Of a stretch of DNA of 64,000 nucleotides, positions 1-10,855 are shown piece after piece. This DNA comes from Leishmania infantum JPCM5. Its lineage: Eukaryota > Euglenozoa > Kinetoplastea > Trypanosomatida > Trypanosomatidae. The notes beneath the pieces were generated by a model. The model saw nothing but the letters and a program-made list of their open reading frames with translations. It was not told the origin of the DNA and did no database searches. Made by a program: the position numbers and the translations under genes. The stretch's first letter is position 1. Every line of letters starts with the position of its first letter. The stretch covers positions 310,001-374,000 of the forward strand of contig NC_009411.2 in assembly GCF_000002875.2 (NCBI RefSeq), given 5' to 3'.

Positions 1-1183
1 TCTGTGTCTTCTGTGCTTTTTCTTTTACTTGGCGGGTCGAGTCTCTGTTCCGCTCCTCCCCGATCCGTGTGCGCTTGGGCGTCCCCTTTTCTTTGCTTTT
101 CGGCTCACTCGTTGTTTTACGTCATTCTCTATTTTGTGCTACCAGTGTATGCTAGTGCCTGGTTGTGCGTCTGTGTGTAGGTAGGTGGACGCGCGTCTGC
201 GGGCGCATGGGTCCTTTGCTTGTATGTCTGCGCCGGCGTGCGTCTACGCGTCTTCCCCTTGTCATTCTCCTCCTTTCCCCCTCACTCAAAAAAGGGTAGA
301 GAGAGTTCGGCCACCATTACCATATATATAAGGGAAGAAGCGAGAGAAAAACACAGAAGTGACAACAGAAAAACGCTCTTTTTCCTCCTCCCCACTCCCC
401 AGAGAAAAGGAAAAACAACAGCAGATTTTGAATAACAGAGAAGTGAAACTCACGTCGGCAGTGACAGTGATACGCAGCAGAGCATTATGTTCACGAGAGT
501 ATGTGGCTGGACGTGTGTGTGTGTGCTGAGCGATAGGAATACACGAAAAAAAAATAAAGAAGAAGAAAAGGAAGCACTGAGGCAAACGAGGGAGGGGGAT
601 GTGGCAGCATTCTAGTGTGATGTGTACGCAACGCCCTCTTTTTTTTTGTATTCATCTCCTGCCCCTCTAACACTTACCCCCGGGCCCTCCCCTCACCTCC
701 CTTCCCTTCCTTCTTTGGTGCTTGACGGGCCTCCTTCAGGAAAGCAGGCTGACAAAAACAACCAAAGTATTACGAAGAGGTCGCCCCTGTGCTGGTAATG
801 GGGAAGCAGCATGCGGAACGGAGAAAAAACGCGTGTGCGTGCGGAAGCAGCGACCAGGCCCCCTCCCACCCGTCGTCATTTCGGTTTCTCTCCGGTGACG
901 ACTGTTGCCGTATACTTCGCGTTAGCTCCACGTTCTCCTGCACCACCCTGACACTCGCTCTCTGTCGTCCTCTCCCCTCTTCGTCTTCCACAACACCGCA
1001 GCGGTGCTCACGCAGATCTCGAGAGTTGAGGGCTGCAACGTCGAGCACAAGCAAAGAAAAAAAAAGAAGGGTGCAGTCAGCGGAACAACGAACCGTAAAG
1101 ACAGGGCACATCGGCTCCATCTATGCTGCACCTCTGTAATACTCCGTTTGTATACCACGAAAGTGTACTGTGAAAAACGAACG
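1..1183 (+). other. Intergenic region / 5' flank with candidate splice acceptor
   Basis: No convincing coding sequence. The region is pyrimidine-rich with short poly-A, poly-T and GT runs. A CT-rich stretch at about 950-990 followed by AG at 1000-1001 is the best candidate trans-splice acceptor for the gene starting at 1184. The short open frames here have low-complexity translations and no recognisable domain. Confidence 0.6.
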
Positions 1184-4100
1184 ATGGTGACATCGCCGAA
1201 GCTGCTTCTTGGGGGCTTGCACAAGATCAGCGACCGCAGCGTATTCTTTACTCCACTTAAGAAGGATCATCTCGACTTGACAACCCTTAGCATCGCTCCC
1301 CCGTCGCACCGCGGCGTACTCCAGCGCAACGGTTTGGTGGCAAAAGCGTTCATTGGCGTGACGTTTTACGACGCGCGCACTTCCGCCGCGCACCCGTCGT
1401 CGCTTACATCACCAGCACGCCACATGTGCGAATCCGACGCAACCGATTCGGCGGAGCACCGCAAACTCTCCGCTGCGAAGCGAGAGGATCTGTGGCGTGC
1501 TGCGTTGGTGTACGGCGGCCTGCTGCACGACAAGTGGGATGCATTGGCGACTCCAGAGGAGCTCGCGGCGACGCCGTGGCCAGTGCACACCGAAATGCAG
1601 TACGCCGAACTGATGGAGGAGTTAATTGCGCGGAAGGCCTGTACCACGGCAAACACGTCGAGCTTCTGTGTGCCTGTCTTGTCCATTGACGAGTTCGTTT
1701 ACAAGCACAAAGGGGTGCGAGTGTGCCTCGGCGTGGCCTGGATGCCACGCTACTCGCACAACCTGCGAGAGTGGGCGGCAACATTTGCGCAGTCTGGTCA
1801 CTGCGTGCCAGAGGCGTCGCTCCTGGCGCTTCTGCATCACGTGACCACGGGCGCACTCGCGCTGCGCACGGCTACCTGCACAGCGGCCAAAAAGGATGCG
1901 ACGCTCTCTTTGTCCGTCACTCTGGAGAAGGTGCTTGTGTACCGAGCTTCGGAGGCGGAAAAAAAGATCGCGAAGGAGGCCGACCCAGACGAAACGGGGG
2001 AAGGGCTAACATTTGCGTTAGCCACTGGTGCGTTCAGGTGGCGGCGCGCAGAGCCGCATGTTGACGAGAGCATTTGGACGAACGTGCCGACACGCTCCCG
2101 CATCAGAGCTCTCACAAATCACCTGATCGTCCCCGAGGAGGGGCAGCTGTTGTACTGCACGCCTGAGGATCGCTCGCCGAGGCTATACCCGACGCACGGC
2201 AGCGCGGCCGCAAAGCAAGATGTCTGGACTCTTGGCGTCGTCCTCTACCTCCTCGCCTCTGGTGTTGCCGGCACAGACCATATCGCCACCACCTCTCCGC
2301 CGGACCGTGTCCCTCGGCTTGCACCCTTGCGCGAGTTGACGCCGCTCAACTCAGCGGCGCTCACTCCAGACTCTCTCTGGAAGCGCCTGCGGCGGGAGCT
2401 GGAGCGCCGCGGCTACAGCAGCACAATCGTGACCGTGGTCGCACAGCTCCTCTCGCTTGACCCGCTTACGCGACCGTCGCTGGACACAATGGACCGCATG
2501 CTGCAGGACCTGCATCGGCCGACCCCTGTGTGTCGCTTCCCGTTCGCTCTGGGCTCGTACGACCTGCTGCGGATGCCGAACCCTACTGACATTCACCTGA
2601 ACCCCGGTGCACGGCGGTACACCATGGAGGGAGTGTGCGTCTTGTGCAAAAAGCACCGCGGCAGTACGCCCCTGTGTGGCAAGGATGGCGATCACGCCCC
2701 GGGCTTTTCATCGCCGTCGTGGTCTGACGAGGAGCTGCTGCCGCAGCTGCACGGCATGGACTTGCACTATATAACCTTTCTCTACCCCCTTTGCGGGTCC
2801 AGCGATGAGCGTCGGCGGCGCAAGCAAGCGGCACTCGCTTTGCGAAGCTGCCACGACGGCATCAACGCCAGCAGCAGCATCGCCCGAGACGCCACACCGC
2901 TGCTGGACTGCACGATGCTGTTTCAGGTGTTCGGCGGCTTCGCCGTATACGAACGGGTGCCGGAGCTGAACGCGACGGGTCAGGTCTTCCACCGCGTCAC
3001 CGTGAAGGAGGTGCTAGTGCCGTACCCGAGCCAGGGGCTGCGTCGCTCGGAGTTGCCTCTGGTGAAGCTGACGATCGATTTCAGCGGCGGCCTCCCGTGG
3101 CCTTCCTGCTGCACGGAAACTCTCCAGAAGAGCGGCCGGGTCTCCCGCAACGTGCCGTTCGGCTTCACGGGGGCTCACCACGACGTGAAGTGTTTTGGCT
3201 GGGTGCTACCTGGCGAGCGCTTCAGCCTGCCAAACGGGGGTCATTGGACGGCGCCGCACGATGGCTCTTTCGTGTTCTGGTTCCATTCGGACCTGCGACC
3301 AACGGATCGAGACCGCTACTTTGCCTTGACGAGTATGCGCGCAGCGACGCTGCCGGCAAAGTTGCCGCGCACCGTGATGCCCGATTCGCTCTTTCGGATG
3401 CACGCCGGGGACCAGAGACACGCCAGCAATCTTCTGCCAAGTCGCATAGGGAGCGGTAACCGAGCGGATTCTCGCCTGGGACGGGGCTGCATAGCCCACC
3501 GCCGCTCGTGCCAAAGCGTGACAGACATCGCCTTGCCATCAGCGACGCACGAGATTGTGGAGGCAGACGAGAAGGTGAGGACCCTTGTGACGCATAGGCC
3601 GCTTTCTCTCTCCGCGCCGCGTGTGCAGAACACTCAGGAGGAGTCGCCGGTCCATGGGCGACGTCGGTGGAGCAGCGCAAAGGACAGGGTGCCGTCTCGC
3701 CACTCCTCCGCTTTTCCCGCGGAGGTTGTCGGCGCCCTCGAAGCACCCGATGAGGCGCGAAAGAGTCCTGGTACCGCGCGTGCGCCGTCGACGCTTCGCT
3801 CCGTGGGAGAGACACGGAGCAGTGGCGTAGTCCTCACACCTCAGCTACATGTGCCGGATCTTCTTCTTGATATGCCGACGCCAGACACGCACGCCAGTGC
3901 TGACCATGAGAGCCCAAAATCACCGGGCTGGGAGAGGGCCAGCGACCAAGCGCGCCTGTCAGAGCGCAACCCCACCCAGTCACCCGTGGATGGCAACACC
4001 ACGGCGAAGCGCACACAAGCCCTGGCCGCTCCTGAGAAGAGCATCTCTCCCGCCGCGTCGCAGTCCCTCAGTTCCGGGCAGAAGAAGGCCCGCAAGTTAC

Positions 4101-5185
4101 GTGACGCGACGGTCTCGTCAGAGGAGTTTTGTGGTGGTGCAGCGCTGCAGTTTGTGGCGTCCGCACCGGCAAGTGTCGGCGCCGAGCATCCGATTGTAAG
4201 TACGGTGGTGCCGGCGCAGTCGGTGCTGACCGGGCAAAGCAGCGTCCTTGGAGGCTCACCACGGCTCTTGAAGCTGCGCCCTGTCTCTCAGCATGGGGCC
4301 AAGAAGCAGAGCATCCAGGCAACCGCGTCGTCGGCCACGTCAATGTTGCCACCGATTGTGGACGCCCTGCCTGCGGGGCTCGGCGAACTGCATGTGTGCG
4401 GGCTGTGGTTGCCAAGCGAAGCAGTGGACGCGGCGTTTCGTTCTCTGACCTTCTGCATCCTCTCCACCGGTGAACATGGCTACATGCACCCACCAGTGAA
4501 GATGTCGGCGCGGGTGGCGCATGCCATCCGTGCCCCGCCGGGTGCCGAATTCTTGGCCTTCCTGTCAAACCAGGTGCCGCTGTTTCGTCGTAATCACCCG
4601 CGGCTGGAGAGGGCGGGTGTGTCGCTGATGCTACCGCACCACGGGTTCACGTGCTACGCTGCGGGCGGCACCCTTTTGGGGGTGCTGGGGCTGCGGTGTA
4701 GCACCAAGGGCGGCCCAGACGTGATGGCTGGCGAGTTTGAGCTCATGATGCGCACCAGCGCGGCATTTCGCGGCAGCAGCGCTGCTTCGTGGACTGTATA
4801 TGCGTCTCACCTCTCGGAGAGCGTAGGGGTTGAAGCGCACGTGAGGCGGGCCGCCGCCAATGCCGTCAAAGCAAGAAACGACTGCGAGGACGAGGACAGG
4901 CGGGCAAGCACTCTGCGTCACGTGCCCTCCTTGCTGCGCCGTGCGTCGGGCAGTCGAAATATGTTTGCCAACACCCCAGAAAATCAGACACTCACCTTTA
5001 CGAGTGCCCGTCATCTCGTGGGCGAGTTCACACCAGACGAAAGCGGCGACGTTTTGCGGTCTCGCGAGGGAGAGGGTGAGGCGGCGCTACCAGCGTGCTG
5101 GATCAGCTTTGACGGTGTGTCCACCGCGCTCCTGTTTGCAGACGCACCGCAGTCTGTCTGGGTGCCGTACAGGATCGGCGGTTAG
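1184..5185 (+). CDS. Large pseudokinase-like conserved protein
   Basis: About 1,333 aa from the first in-frame ATG at 1184. The frame is open further upstream only through non-ATG codons, which are not expected starts here. Residues ~150-440 resemble the C-lobe of a protein kinase: a CTPED-like stretch at ~325 where the APE segment would be, QDVWTLGVVLYLLASG at ~344 (subdomain IX, normally DxWSxG), and LLSLDPLTRPS at ~423 (subdomain XI). I see neither an HRDxxxxN catalytic loop nor a DFG metal-binding motif, so it is probably catalytically inactive. Residues ~480-510 hold several cysteines (VCVLCKK and LCG). Residues ~750-1050 are Ser/Pro-rich and look disordered. Residues ~1060-1333 form a second, more ordered domain I do not recognise. 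A scaffold or regulatory role is inference. The reading frame is intact. Confidence 0.85.
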   Translation: MVTSPKLLLGGLHKISDRSVFFTPLKKDHLDLTTLSIAPPSHRGVLQRNGLVAKAFIGVTFYDARTSAAHPSSLTSPARHMCESDATDSAEHRKLSAAKREDLWRAALVYGGLLHDKWDALATPEELAATPWPVHTEMQYAELMEELIARKACTTANTSSFCVPVLSIDEFVYKHKGVRVCLGVAWMPRYSHNLREWAATFAQSGHCVPEASLLALLHHVTTGALALRTATCTAAKKDATLSLSVTLEKVLVYRASEAEKKIAKEADPDETGEGLTFALATGAFRWRRAEPHVDESIWTNVPTRSRIRALTNHLIVPEEGQLLYCTPEDRSPRLYPTHGSAAAKQDVWTLGVVLYLLASGVAGTDHIATTSPPDRVPRLAPLRELTPLNSAALTPDSLWKRLRRELERRGYSSTIVTVVAQLLSLDPLTRPSLDTMDRMLQDLHRPTPVCRFPFALGSYDLLRMPNPTDIHLNPGARRYTMEGVCVLCKKHRGSTPLCGKDGDHAPGFSSPSWSDEELLPQLHGMDLHYITFLYPLCGSSDERRRRKQAALALRSCHDGINASSSIARDATPLLDCTMLFQVFGGFAVYERVPELNATGQVFHRVTVKEVLVPYPSQGLRRSELPLVKLTIDFSGGLPWPSCCTETLQKSGRVSRNVPFGFTGAHHDVKCFGWVLPGERFSLPNGGHWTAPHDGSFVFWFHSDLRPTDRDRYFALTSMRAATLPAKLPRTVMPDSLFRMHAGDQRHASNLLPSRIGSGNRADSRLGRGCIAHRRSCQSVTDIALPSATHEIVEADEKVRTLVTHRPLSLSAPRVQNTQEESPVHGRRRWSSAKDRVPSRHSSAFPAEVVGALEAPDEARKSPGTARAPSTLRSVGETRSSGVVLTPQLHVPDLLLDMPTPDTHASADHESPKSPGWERASDQARLSERNPTQSPVDGNTTAKRTQALAAPEKSISPAASQSLSSGQKKARKLRDATVSSEEFCGGAALQFVASAPASVGAEHPIVSTVVPAQSVLTGQSSVLGGSPRLLKLRPVSQHGAKKQSIQATASSATSMLPPIVDALPAGLGELHVCGLWLPSEAVDAAFRSLTFCILSTGEHGYMHPPVKMSARVAHAIRAPPGAEFLAFLSNQVPLFRRNHPRLERAGVSLMLPHHGFTCYAAGGTLLGVLGLRCSTKGGPDVMAGEFELMMRTSAAFRGSSAASWTVYASHLSESVGVEAHVRRAAANAVKARNDCEDEDRRASTLRHVPSLLRRASGSRNMFANTPENQTLTFTSARHLVGEFTPDESGDVLRSREGEGEAALPACWISFDGVSTALLFADAPQSVWVPYRIGG

Positions 5186-7678
5186 TTGTACGCAACGATG
5201 GCGCCAGCGCCACGCTCCTCGTCCTTTTCGATTTTTTTTTGTCTTTCGTTGCCTGTCTGTATGCTGCCCGCTGAATCGCGTCCCCCTTCGTCTCCACACC
5301 TTTTTTTTTATTTTTCTGATGACTTGTCATGCTGGGGTCACTGCTGGGGTGTCGCAAGCAGTTGTTTGGGGATGAGGGGCACCGAGGTGGATCCTCTGAA
5401 CCTCTTTCTGCGTCTATGTTGCCTCCATGTTGTCTCTCGCTTGTTCGTTGCTGTTGTTTGCGCTCACGCAGGCAACCCCTCGTCCGCCCCCGCCCCACCC
5501 AAATCTCCACGCACATTTAGAAACCACCCCCTCCTGTGCACGTGTTTGCGTGTGTGGCTCGTGTGCTCTCTTGCCCGGTTCGTCCTTGCTTCATACCGCG
5601 CACACGTGTTCTCTTCGATTGTAGCCCTTCATGATTCTCCGCCTCAACTACGCCGACTCCCATCGAGTTTCGCTCTCTCGCATGCACCTAAACGCCTTTT
5701 TTTTGGTTATGAACGCATCCGTTCGCGCCTGCCTGTCGGTGCATCTGGTGCTCTCTGGCCCGGTGACGGAGCGAGCGGCGGAGAGCACATCAAGTACATA
5801 GACTCATAGAACTTTGCCTGCATGCCGTTCTCGTTAAGAACGACGACTCTCCCCCCACCACCCCCGATGCCTCTCATCCGTATCGCGTCCATCACAGGAG
5901 CCTTTTTGCATGTCTGTTGCACCCGCTGCTTGCACGCATTTTTTAGACTCTCCATTTTTTCGTGTGCTTTTCGCTCGGCGTGTGCGGTGCGATTCCACTC
6001 AAAAGGAGCGCAAAGAAGAGTGCTGCTGCTGTTGCTGCTGCCGCCCTTCTTCTCCTCCTTCACGGGCGCCACCTTTTGCCCCCGGTGTTCTCCTTCCCAC
6101 TTTCTCCCTTATGCTTTTTGACCGTCTCGCAAAAAAGTGATTATTCCTTTTGGGGGGGCATCACTCGCCGGTCTGTGTCGCTCTTTCCGCTTACTTCCTT
6201 TTTGCCCACCCCCCACAGCGATGCGCGGGCGGAGGAGGCAACCTGCACGTACATCACAATTAGCTTCGGTCGCTCACAACGGCGCCGTGTGTTGCGTGCG
6301 CTCGCCCAAACCGACAGAGAAACCGACCTGCAGAGACACATGCCAGCACTCGCGTGCAGCTTGAACACAAGGGCACACATACATGCATCCGTACGTAATG
6401 GCGGGGCCGTGTGCTGACGCCTGGTTCCCCGAACACGGAACATACACAGCTTCCCGCCCGTCCTCCTGCGCTTTCTACATCATTCTTGTGTTGAGACACG
6501 TGCGCATGTGTAGGTGTTTATGTGTGTTTTGACTTCCAGTCGCTCTGTGTGCTGGACGTGAGCGTGCACGTGGGACACCGCATAAGAAGGATAGAAAAAG
6601 CACAGACTCCTCTTGTCTGGACCGTTGTTCAGCTCGTGGTGCATTCTTTTTTTTTTTGCTTTATGTTCTCTCTTTTTTTCTTCTGCTCCCCTTCTTTAGC
6701 ACGGCTGTCCTTGCTACTGTACTCATCCCTCTGTAGGCCTTCATCTCCTATCCCTCCCCCCTGAACCCACCCCCCAATGCCAGCGCCTCTTTGCCGAAGC
6801 AGGCGTTCTCACTTGATTGTTTCCTCTTCCCCCCCCCACTCTCTCCCGCGCTTCTTTGTGGCCTCGCACACTCTCTCGCTTGGATCCTCGGTATGAAATC
6901 ACCTGCATGCACACACACACACACGCACATATATGGGGGCCGGTACACCTCTTGCTATTCGACCAGAGAGTATACATGCGTGTGGCGCTCGTCGTGTGAG
7001 TCGACTGTGGGCGTGCCGGCACCTCACGGTGCCGTTTATCTTCCGTTGTTGTTGTTTTCGCCTTGTTCAAACCCTTACGAGCGCAGTTGCTTCTGCTACA
7101 GAGCAGGCATCACTCCCAGCCATGTGTTCCTGCGGCCACAGCGTCGCACTTGCATGTGTGAGCTCGACAGGCGCACAACGTGTCGCAGAGATCCCCATCA
7201 TGTGCTGTAAGCCGAGTAGGGCGACACCAAAACCCCCGCCCCCGCACCGTTTGCTCTCTCGATCTCCCCGACATCTTTGCCTCATGCAGTATAGTTCGAA
7301 TCGAACACCTCTTCGGGTTAACAGAAGAAGGCGTACGCGTGCACTGCTCAACCTGTGCAACACCCTCACCCAGCAACAACCACACCCTTTCCTCACCTGT
7401 TCTCCTCTCCTTTCGTTCTCTGGTGCAGTCGCGCCATTACACGCGGAGAGCTGTGGCAGCCGCCGCCCCCCCCTCCTCCTCTCCTCCTCCTCTTCCACCT
7501 ATTCTTCCGCATTCTCGATAAACTCAGCATTGCTGCCGTCGCCACTTCTTTTGAATGGTGCGGGATGCCAGTGGTATTCTTCTCTGTCTCCTGCTCTTGT
7601 TTTGGTTGAGAAACCCGAGGACGTACAATAATAAGGTCTTGGAGGATAGAAGGCCACCAGGCGGGGAGGAGGTGCTTC
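5186..7678 (+). other. Long intergenic region (3'UTR and 5' flank)
   Basis: About 2.5 kb without a supported gene. It contains CT-rich tracts, T runs and a CA/GT stretch near 6910-6930. The open frames present translate to Ser/Pro/Cys/Phe-rich low-complexity peptides typical of pyrimidine-rich spacer DNA. CT-rich tracts at ~7385-7429 (ending GTGCAG) and ~7466-7530 (ending CTCAG) are plausible splice acceptors for the gene at 7679. Confidence 0.6.
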
Positions 7679-8638
7679 ATGCAACCTGTGAGTGGCACGA
7701 TATTCCGGCGCAGCGGCGGGCTGCTGCCGAGTGCGCAATCGACCTCTACTCTGTCACACTGGCGCCGTCGTCTCAGCACACTCGGTCGCAGATTCGCCAC
7801 AGCACGCGCGGCCCACGCATCGGCTCCGACGTCGTCAGCCCTGTCGGCACACGACTTTGCCGCCATCACCCCGCTTCTTCTTCTGCGCCAAATGCTGCAG
7901 CAGCACACCCAGCTTGACGGTATCGACTTGGGTGCGCAGCTCCACCCCGGCAAACAACACATCGTCATTTCTCGCACCAAGTTTTGCCATTTCTGCGCTG
8001 CTTCGCACGTCGAGGACCCGGACGCCGCCCTGGCGGATTTGGAAGCGGCGGGCGTGGTGGTGGTGCTGGACGGCGGAAGCATGGTTCACCTGAGGCCGGT
8101 GCTGTACCTTGAAACTCTGGAGATGATCTGCAACGTAGCGAGGCCGTCAAGCAGCGGCAACGAGACGTCTGAGACGAACTCTAAGCCGTCAGTGGCGGTC
8201 CGCAGCTTCATGGTGGAGGAAGCAGAGCGTCGTGTCGCGACGCTGACCGAGAGGGAGAAGGCGATGCGAAATCGACTGCAGCCCGCCATCGCGCGAGCAG
8301 CTCGCTGGCGGCGCACAGTGTGGGGTGCTGCGCTGCTCTACGCCGGCGCTCAGCTCGCCATTATCTCCCGTCTCACCTACTTTGACCTAGACTGGGACAT
8401 CATGGAGCCCGTCTCGTACATGATTACGGTTGCAAATACGCTTTTCTTTTTTCTGTACTACCTGCGCTTCAACGAAGAGCACTCCTATACCGCCTTTGAT
8501 CAGCGATTCCTACCTCGAAAAGTGCGCCAGTACGCTCCCAGGGACTTCGACTGGGCGGCGTACGCGGACGTGTCCCAGCAGCTCGTTGAGGAGCGCGCGA
8601 TGCTAGATTCCATGTCGAAGTGGAGCGCGAAGCACTGA
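7679..8638 (+). CDS. MCU: Mitochondrial calcium uniporter (MCU) family channel subunit
   Basis: 319 aa. The diagnostic MCU signature WDIMEP is at residues 239-244, between two hydrophobic segments (~215-234 and ~245-262). The acidic D and E of this motif form the Ca2+ selectivity filter in characterised uniporters. The N-terminal ~50 residues are rich in Arg, Ser and Ala with no acidic residues, consistent with a mitochondrial targeting sequence. Residues ~60-150 match the position of the matrix N-terminal domain, and ~175-205 is a charged helix (EEAERRVATLTEREK) like the coiled coil before TM1. The role is an inner-membrane pore subunit for Ca2+ uptake. Trypanosomatids carry several MCU paralogues (MCU, MCUb, MCUc, MCUd). 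The full WDIMEP motif supports a pore-forming member, but which paralogue this is cannot be settled here. Confidence 0.92.
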   Translation: MQPVSGTIFRRSGGLLPSAQSTSTLSHWRRRLSTLGRRFATARAAHASAPTSSALSAHDFAAITPLLLLRQMLQQHTQLDGIDLGAQLHPGKQHIVISRTKFCHFCAASHVEDPDAALADLEAAGVVVVLDGGSMVHLRPVLYLETLEMICNVARPSSSGNETSETNSKPSVAVRSFMVEEAERRVATLTEREKAMRNRLQPAIARAARWRRTVWGAALLYAGAQLAIISRLTYFDLDWDIMEPVSYMITVANTLFFFLYYLRFNEEHSYTAFDQRFLPRKVRQYAPRDFDWAAYADVSQQLVEERAMLDSMSKWSAKH

Positions 8639-10855
8639 TGCATCGACACAAAAACGAGAAGACATGCTAGTGGCGAGCCATTCCACTAGTCGAAGTTGTA
8701 GGGTTTAAAGAATGTCTACTGTGTGCGTATGAGAGCACGCCCTTCAAGATGCTGGCCTCCCGCACTCTGTGTGCCATGCGCACGGATGTTTCTATGAGGA
8801 ACTCGCGATGCAGAGCCTGTGAACCTAATCTTTTTTTCTTTTTTTTTCGTGGCACCCCTCCCCTCTCCCCGACGGTAGCGTTGAGCCGTAGTGCGCGAGT
8901 GTGTGCGTCTGACTATTGTGACCACTTTTGCCTGCTCGAAGGGATTCTCGACGCCTGTGTGCTCTCGCTGCCGCACGTGCTCGCATGCCCTTCCAAGGCT
9001 CATGTGTCCCTTTATTCGAGTAAACGCGAGAGTGAGCCGAGTTGGTAGAGAGGCACAACGAGATGCGACGACGGCCTCTCTTTCACGCTGGCTTCTCTCT
9101 CGGTGAGACTTTCCCTGTGCAAGCGCGCGTGTGTGGCGGTCGTGGAGATGGATCTCTGCGCTCTTGCACACACAGGCACACACGCACGCCGTATACGCGC
9201 CTTTGCATGCGCACAAAGCCACCTTCTCCGTGCCTCTCCATCCTCTCTTCCCCACAATCGCAGCCGTCCGCAGACGGCCCTCTGCGTTCTTTTCCTTTGT
9301 GGCGTAGACGCTGCATCGAGCTTTCTGCCTCATTTCTCAACCTTTGCTTATCCATCGTCGGCCCTACGCACGCACCTTCATATTGATGCCATCACGACAG
9401 TCCCCGTCCTTCAAGACTTCTGGAACCTTCTACACACGCGTCAAGGTGTTCATCGTCTGGCTTCGTGTGTCAGCGTGGGTGCACCTCTCTCGGTAGGCGT
9501 CTTTGCCTCCTGTCATCGTATTTTCGTGAGGGCAACGGGGCGCAGCAGCTACGCTGGCGCTCACCGCCCTCTCCCTCTTGCCATACCTGCCCAACTTTCC
9601 CTGCGCAGCTCTTCACATCGCGCGCACCTCCACCACCGTCGCTGCGTTTCGTGAGTGTGTCATGACTCACGACACTGTCCTGCACACGTGACGCAACGAA
9701 AGAAGAAGCGGACAAAGCCCTGCCTTGGTTAGCAATACTCATACTTCGATATCTACATCCACTCACGCGCGCACCGAGGTGGTCCATCCGTCGGTACTGT
9801 GAGGGCGATCGAGTCAACGCCGGCTTTGGTTCGGAACCTCTCCCTTTGTGCGGCAGAGGATGTGTTCTTCTTGCCCTTCTTTTCTGCTGTTTATCTGATC
9901 TCCTTTGTCGTGCATATACATACGTGTTGCTTCTCGGTTTGTGTTTGCTTGTTTCTTCGCTTCGCCGCTGCCGCCGCCACCGTCTCTCACTGTCTGTGCC
10001 TGTGTCTGTGTATATTACCTTTTCTGTTAGCGCCGCCGACTTCTCGTGCTTCCCTGTCGGGGCGCTTCTTCTTCGGCAGCTCGTTCTTCACGGGACATTG
10101 GGAAGGATACATACTCCACGCCGTCTTGCCCGCTGAGCTGTCTAGGTCAATCCTCTATCCGCGGCGTAGCAGGCAGGCCCTCCCCCTCCCTTTCTCCTCT
10201 TTGTGTGTGTGCGTATGGGCGTGTGGGTGCAGGCATCTGTGTTCGTGCTCCTCGTTACGTCTTTTCTATCTGTTTCTGTCTCTCTCGTTTTCCGCGTCTA
10301 CCTCAGCGGCCCATTCTTGTGGCGGCCTCCTTCTTTTTCTTTTTTTTTTCGCCTGCTTTTTCTTTTCTTGCGCGTGTGTGTGTGTGTGTGTGTTGCTGCG
10401 CTCCGTTTTGTGTCGTGCAGCTCGCCACGCGGCCGACTCGGCCGTTGTCGAGCATTCGTTGTCCTCCCCCTTACTCTGTTTTCTTTTTTGACTCCTTTGG
10501 CTCTGGTGTGGAACGCCCACCACTCGTTTGGTGGTCCGTGTCTTTTCTCTGTCTCTCGCAGCCCCTATACACAAGCTGACGTCCTCACAAGACACGTCCG
10601 TCCTTCACTACGTGTGTCACGTGTTGTTCACGGGTGCACTGTCGCTGCTGGTCTTCCCTCTCGCTCCCTCTCGCCTTGTCATCTCTGGAACCTTTGCTTG
10701 CCAAGCTGAGAATCACAAGTTAGTGGCGCTAACTCACCACCCCGTTTGTGGGCACACGGTCAGACACATCCTCAGAGAGTTGCCCAGTAAGCGGAGAAGC
10801 GAAGCGGAAATCGAAAAAAAAAAACGGATAGGAAATTGGCGTGCTACTCGCGGCC
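8639..10855 (+). other. Intergenic region
   Basis: About 2.2 kb with no supported gene. A 230-codon open frame at 9799-10491 translates to Phe/Ser/Cys/Val-rich sequence from T/C-rich DNA and lacks any domain. It lies immediately upstream of a strong splice acceptor and is treated as noncoding. GT repeats occur near 10373-10392. Confidence 0.6.
10541..10561 (+). promoter_or_regulatory. Trans-splice acceptor for the MATE gene
   Basis: A pyrimidine tract reading TCTTTTCTCTGTCTCTCGCAG ends in AG at 10560-10561, 294 nt upstream of the ATG at 10856. It is a textbook trypanosomatid spliced-leader acceptor. Actual use is inferred, not shown. Confidence 0.6.

Noticed and set aside
9799..10491. 230-codon + strand ORF rich in Phe, Ser, Cys and Leu
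   Set aside because: It is a translation of T/C-rich spacer DNA with no ordered domain, and it lies just upstream of the strong acceptor for the MATE gene.
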